A stretch of DNA of 10,131 bases from Saccoglossus kowalevskii (taxonomy: Eukaryota > Hemichordata > Enteropneusta > Harrimaniidae): positions 43,154 to 53,284 of the forward strand of contig NW_003130362.1 of NCBI RefSeq assembly GCF_000003605.2, read 5' to 3'. This document shows positions 8,601 to 10,131 of this stretch, piece after piece (position 1 is the first letter of the stretch; the number at the start of each line of letters is the position of its first letter). The position numbers and the translations under genes were made by a program. The notes under the pieces were generated by a model. It searched no databases. It saw nothing but the letters and a program-made list of their open reading frames with translations, and was not told the DNA's origin.

Positions 8601-8981
8601 GTGAGTATAATATAATATATATTGTTACAAATATGTGATATTTATTTAATAATCGTCTAATTTATGAGAATTAGAAAATTAATACGAGACAGATTTCAAC
8701 AACAAAGTAAATATGCCTGTGGATTACACAAGAGTAAATTACATAATTAGTCTCTTATTGCGTATTTCGCATACGGGAGTAAAAGGGGTATAAGAACAAA
8801 ATGAAAACAATATTGAGTGACAGAAAAAATCGCTTTATATTGTATCACAGAACTAATTGAAGTTATTTGGAGGCACACCAAGGTGTGTGTGGTTTGTGGT
8901 GAATTTGTTTTTGCGTATCTGTTGATCGACTTAATTAGCTGATTACGAATGAATGGCTGTGTTATGTCTGTCATCATTTAG
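8601..8981 (+). other. Intron 4 of the lectin gene (381 bases)
   Basis: The intron runs from gtgagt at 8601 to the acceptor gtctgtcatcatttag ending at 8981. Exons join as G|GC (Gly), giving CVG followed by PYEVPDGTW, exactly what a CTLD requires. The interior is AT-rich with no exon-like feature. Confidence 0.8.
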
Positions 8982-9040
8982 GCCCATACGAGGTTCCGGA
9001 CGGAACTTGGTTCAGTGATTTGGAACTAATTACGAGATAA
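8982..9040 (+). CDS. Lectin gene exon: decayed or truncated CTLD end, stop TAA
   Basis: The exon enters in phase 1 and reads PYEVPDGTWFSDLELITR before TAA at 9038-9040, so the joined coding sequence is 864 bases in frame. GPYEVPDGTW is a typical CTLD lead-in to the WND calcium motif, but here the motif is WFSD. Both cysteines that should follow (C-x7-C) are absent. Reading one frame on, bases 9028-9039 give NYEI, and bases 9041-9055 return to the first frame as PSLFG. That is what a normal ending would look like after loss of one base at the first cysteine codon, gain of one base at about 9040, and TTT in place of a TGT codon at 9050-9052. The domain as encoded lacks two disulphide partners and may be non-functional or pseudogenised. 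Confidence 0.75.
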
Positions 9041-9235
9041 CCGTCGCTATTTGGACTACTATTTCTGACAGTTAGTATTCGCAGTTATTAATATAGTGAA
9101 CGATTAATCAAAATATATGACGTGTTCAGTACTTAGTGTGATTGGCTTTATGATTGAAGGTTACGCCTTAGAGTCTTTTAACTGCTTTGTAATTGGTTAA
9201 GGTTCTGAAAGTGAATAAAGTTGCCTTGGTTGGTC
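9041..9235 (+). other. Probable 3' untranslated region of the lectin gene
   Basis: About 195 bases follow the TAA stop up to the expected cleavage zone. The sequence is AT-rich and has no recognisable coding content beyond the short in-frame CTLD-like residue trace immediately after the stop. The right limit is set by the poly(A) signal at 9214 and is approximate. Confidence 0.5.
9214..9219 (+). terminator. Poly(A) signal AATAAA with GT-rich downstream element
   Basis: A canonical AATAAA occurs 173 bases after the stop. It is followed within 10-25 bases by ttggttggtcttggtgag, a GT-rich stretch of the kind that binds the cleavage stimulation factor. Position and order fit the end of the lectin transcript. 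The hexamer is common in AT-rich DNA, so transcript data are needed. Confidence 0.5.
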
Positions 9236-9594
9236 TTGGTGAGTACACCAGTACAGAGGCAGTCCTGGAGAGTCTTGGGGCGAGTCTTGACGCAGTCTAG
9301 AGAGAGTCTTGGATCAGCCTTGCGATAGTCTTGGGGACTTTTCCCCAGGGCGCTGTGTCTTATAGAGTGCTCGACTGACCGACTAAGATGAGAGTTGAAA
9401 CGTATTTTGTTGTGTGCGTCTATTTGACTGTAAAGTTTAAGTGACTTTCCCGGTCCCGTACCTCAAGGGGACGCGATAGAGAGACAGGAAGAGATTCCCC
9501 CCTTACACGTGTGGAGACCCCAGGAGAGAAGAATACCCCCCGTGATAGGTTCATATTAAATGATCTTAAATCACCTATAATCGTTATTCCTCAG
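9236..9594. other. Flank or alternative intron, more GC-rich than its surroundings
   Basis: This stretch is visibly richer in G and C than the rest of the window. It holds the 11-bp-period repeat (9261-9337), a short stem gtccc/gggac near 9455, C-runs at 9497-9502, 9518-9521 and 9536-9541, and an E-box octamer acacgtgt at 9505. No open frame or domain was recognised. The composition shift could mark a regulatory region, a retroelement fragment, or the promoter of a neighbouring gene. If the orphan exon at 9595 belongs to the lectin gene, this would be intron. Confidence 0.4.
9261..9337. repeat. 11-bp-period tandem repeat, seven degenerate units
   Basis: Seven consecutive units begin with agtc or agcc. 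Their lengths are 10, 12, 11, 11, 11, 11 and 11 bases: agtcctggag, agtcttggggcg, agtcttgacgc, agtctagagag, agtcttggatc, agccttgcgat, agtcttgggga. The consensus is AGTCTTGG plus three variable bases. The near-constant 11-base spacing, close to one DNA turn, puts each core on about the same face of the helix. The period is not a multiple of three, so it is not a coding repeat. Confidence 0.7.
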
Positions 9595-9719
9595 CTCCTG
9601 AGAGCGAGGTTATTTGTAGATATGTTGGCGATCGCCGCTGTGTCTGCGGAAGTACTATGGGAGATTGCATGATGGGAGTGAAAAGTCTTTTGATCAGTAA
9701 GATAATTTTAGAAAAGTGA
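9595..9719 (+). CDS. Orphan cysteine-rich exon, possible alternative last exon of the lectin gene
   Basis: After an acceptor cgttattcctcag ending at 9594, the phase-1 reading is open. It encodes PESEVICRYVGDRRCVCGS followed by TMGDC, four cysteines spaced C-x7-C-x-C-x6-C, and it stops at TGA 9717-9719. An AATAAA lies 19 bases further on. Alternatively, a donor at atca|gtaaga (9696/9697) would make it a 102-base exon, phase 1 on both sides. Phase 1 is what the upstream lectin exons would need if exon 8982 ended at ttca|gtgatt (9014/9015); the joined frame would be 963 bases, an exact multiple of three. The C-x-C-G motif faintly resembles the CRCGN part of WSC domains, but I do not recognise a family. 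It could belong to another gene or be chance. Confidence 0.4.
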
Positions 9720-10131
9720 AAACTAGAGTGACTGTGAAATAAAGGTTGGTTTTAAATATAAAATATCATGGAATCTGAATGAAATAATGAAAGGAAATTG
9801 AACGGGTATGAAAGGACAGTAAATGTGGCAAGAATGCAAGGTCAGAATCCTGGAGTCAAAATACGTCACAATACATCCATCATCATCCATCGGCTGTCAA
9901 CAACTATGGATGCGGTAAAAGTCTTGATTTGCAGTTTGCGTGAATGGCCGGGGGAAACAATTCATGCCAATTCTGCGCTTCAGTAACAGTATTTGCTGCT
10001 TTTTTGTGCAATGGAAATTAATACAAGAAATGCTGCCAAAGAACATTTCCTTCTAGTAAACAAAACAAAACGTTTATCTTGAGAAATTGAGAAGACGAAA
10101 ATCTCTTGGGACAGTCGTTGTGAAACAATGA
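9697..10131. other. Right flank, no gene recognised
   Basis: AATAAA at 9738-9743 is followed directly by ggttggtttt, a possible poly(A) site for the orphan exon. The open frame from 9798 to 9986 has no recognisable domain or compositional sign of coding. A small catcatccat-type simple repeat lies near 9875-9890. Nothing else can be supported. Confidence 0.4.
9738..9743 (+). terminator. Possible second poly(A) signal AATAAA
   Basis: The hexamer lies 19 bases after the TGA of the orphan cysteine-rich exon and is followed at once by a GT-rich stretch. It supports, but does not prove, that 9595-9719 is a terminal exon. Confidence 0.3.

Noticed and set aside
9449-9541. Possible minus-strand G-quadruplex from C-runs
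   Set aside because: The loops between runs are much longer than the usual one to seven bases.
9120-9560. LTR of a retrotransposon, suggested by AATAAA, GT-rich DNA and C-runs
   Set aside because: No TG...CA ends, primer-binding site, target duplication, second LTR or gag/pol coding trace is visible in the window.
9798-9986. Plus-strand frame of 62 codons near the right edge
   Set aside because: No recognisable domain, splice support or neighbour. Treated as chance.
1-10131. Bacterial, phage or CRISPR content
   Set aside because: No operon-like coding, ribosome binding sites or regularly spaced repeats. The exon-intron structure and extracellular modules are those of an animal.

Overview
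The window looks like AT-rich genomic DNA from an animal, probably a marine invertebrate, and an invertebrate deuterostome or lophotrochozoan would fit. No species can be named from the sequence. It has no long open frames, no bacterial promoters or ribosome binding sites, and no rRNA, tRNA or CRISPR. What it does have is short exons bounded by GT...AG splice sites that encode extracellular protein modules and are separated by repeat-bearing introns.

The main content is the 3' part of one plus-strand gene for a modular secreted or cell-surface lectin-like protein. Five exons chain together with matching splice phases: an EGF-like module (4746-4908), a WSC carbohydrate-binding module (5530-5847), and a C-type lectin domain (CTLD) split over three exons (7676-7833, 8435-8600, 8982-9040). 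The joined coding length is 864 bases, an exact multiple of three, ending at TAA 9038-9040. An AATAAA at 9214 with GT-rich DNA after it gives a plausible poly(A) site. No start codon or signal-peptide exon could be assigned, so the 5' end is probably further upstream.

The end of the gene is the most interesting part. The last CTLD exon has lost both C-terminal cysteines of the fold. Its sequence looks like a normal CTLD ending damaged by two opposite single-base indels and a Cys-to-Phe change. About 550 bases further on lies a separate cysteine-rich open segment (9595-9696 or 9595-9719) with a good acceptor, a compatible phase, a stop and its own AATAAA. It could be an alternative last exon.

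Layout: 1-134 is a possible partial exon of an unidentified protein. 135-4745 is mostly non-coding, with a degenerate ~110-bp tandem repeat, a 245-bp pogo/Tigger-like MITE candidate (2862-3106) and a weak minus-strand signal-peptide exon candidate (4318-4444). 4746-9235 is the lectin gene, whose introns hold a ~20-bp minisatellite and a 20-bp perfect palindrome. 9236-10131 is flank, with an 11-bp-period repeat and the orphan exon. All exon calls rest on reading splice sites and domain motifs by eye; no alignment or transcript data were available.
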